From the NCBI RefSeq assembly GCF_001311785.1, contig NZ_BBBX01000001.1, positions 186,001-250,000 on the forward strand: a DNA stretch of 64,000 nucleotides. The letters run 5' to 3'. Below the pieces are notes generated by a model. The model searched no databases and was not told the DNA's origin. It was given only the letters and a program-made list of their open reading frames with translations. This stretch comes from Lacticaseibacillus saniviri JCM 17471 = DSM 24301. Lineage in GTDB: Bacteria; Bacillota; Bacilli; Lactobacillales; Lactobacillaceae. This document shows positions 63,588 to 64,000 of this stretch, piece after piece (position 1 is the first letter of the stretch; each line of letters starts with the position of its first letter). The position numbers and the translations under genes are program-made.

Positions 63588-63704
63588 ATGAAAAAGAAAA
63601 AAAGTACCTTCACACGCGTCACCCAAACTTTTGTGTGGATCATGCTGATTATCACGATTTTGGGCTCAATTCTCGGTGTCTTGAGCAGCTTCCAGATTCT
63701 GTAA
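63588..63704 (+). CDS. DUF4044 family small membrane protein
   Basis: 38 residues, starting MKKKKSTFTRVTQTFVW and ending LSSFQIL: a lysine-rich head and one membrane span (WIMLIITILGSILGVL). This matches DUF4044, tiny proteins encoded beside the dcw cluster of Lactobacillales. AAAGGTGG lies 12 bases before the ATG. Divergent from DUF3397; a terminator follows. Function unknown. Confidence 0.75.
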   Translation: MKKKKSTFTRVTQTFVWIMLIITILGSILGVLSSFQIL

Positions 63705-63734
63705 GCATCGCGCATTGGTTATGATTTAAAAAAA

Positions 63735-63775
63735 GAGTCTTGCCCCAACATTCAGTTGAGACGAGACTCTTTTTT
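63735..63775. terminator. Bidirectional terminator after DUF4044
   Basis: GAGTCTTG (63735-63742) pairs with CGAGACTC (63762-63769), with A-run and T-run flanks. Confidence 0.82.
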
Positions 63776-63800
63776 GTGTCCATCTGTTGAACACAATGCG

Positions 63801-64000
63801 TTAAAAAAGATAGTGAGTGCAGGCTTCCAAGTCGCAGATGCACTAATTATTTTTGCAGAAGTTAACTTTTGAGCGGTTTGAGTGACAAATAATTGACGCC
63901 CAATGGGAATCATCAAGACCAAGAGCACGGTGCCCAGGATCAGGTTCATTACCGCAGAACCCCCGTTAACAAACAGTGACCATTGCCATGCAGGCCAACC
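63801..64000 (-). CDS. C-terminal end of an unidentified membrane protein, partial
   Basis: The minus-strand frame is open from the window edge: ...WSLFVNGGSAVMNLILGTVLLVLMIPIGRQLFV (one clear membrane span), then TQTAQKLTSAKIISASA. Read as printed the frame continues through the terminator, which is unlikely. One extra base near 63830-63840 would end it as LEACTHYLF at 63801. The N-terminus lies outside the window. Family not recognised. Confidence 0.4.

Noticed and set aside
63752-63949. Reading the last membrane protein through the terminator
   Set aside because: A coding frame running through a strong bidirectional terminator is implausible; an indel near 63835 with a stop at 63801 fits better.

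Overview
The window looks like a housekeeping stretch of a mid-G+C member of the Lactobacillaceae (Lacticaseibacillus/Schleiferilactobacillus-like). The reasons are the gene orders mraZ-rsmH-ftsL-pbp-mraY-murD-murG-divIB-ftsA-ftsZ-sepF-yggT-ylmH-divIVA-ileS, comEA-comEC-holA/rpsT, ftsW-pyc-ylbG-rsmD-coaD-sepM and pdhABCD, plus rpoY-rnjA, DUF1831-iscS and DUF4044/DUF3397 near dcw. Species cannot be fixed from this alone. I see no rRNA, tRNA, insertion sequence, prophage or CRISPR array.

Layout. 0-1.2 kb: partial LtrA-like membrane gene and rpsT. 1.2-7.5 kb (minus): holA, comEC, comEA, then sepM, coaD, rsmD, ylbG. 7.5-12.2 kb (minus): pyruvate carboxylase and ftsW at the head of the same operon. 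12.3-17.8 kb (minus): bipA, suhB-like phosphatase, UPF0223, a lactate-dehydrogenase-like pseudoenzyme and pdhD. 17.8-21.6 kb: pdhC, pdhB, pdhA. 21.7-23.0 kb: an M-box magnesium riboswitch, a 28-codon small ORF and a short protein resembling only the front part of a P-type ATPase. 23.1-27.8 kb: def, a heterodimeric ABC exporter and a small membrane protein. 27.9-33.5 kb (plus): rpoY-rnjA, a lipid kinase, an SDR dehydrogenase and an orphan solute-binding lipoprotein. 33.5-43.3 kb (minus): Eis-like acetyltransferase, recD2, TPR protein, histidine phosphatase, mnmA, DUF1831, iscS, mtnN, a small membrane protein and a NUDIX hydrolase. 43.4-46.4 kb (plus): xpaC-telA and pstS. 46.5-63.0 kb (minus): csp, T-box-controlled ileS and the whole dcw division/wall cluster. 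63.1-64 kb: DUF3397, DUF4044 and an unfinished membrane gene.

How the genes fit together. dcw genes build septal peptidoglycan and the Z-ring. The pdh operon and pyruvate carboxylase draw on pyruvate. iscS, DUF1831 and mnmA probably belong to tRNA thiolation. rpoY-rnjA links RNA polymerase and RNA decay. The M-box block is a magnesium-responsive unit whose protein product lacks the catalytic parts of an ion pump.

Sequence quality. About 35 genes, including essential ones (ftsA, mraY, murG, ftsW, holA, def), are split by single-base indels, almost all in short A/T homopolymers. They can be rejoined conceptually with one base each. I therefore read them as sequencing or assembly errors and give joined coordinates. 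The 43.4-53.4 kb stretch is free of them.
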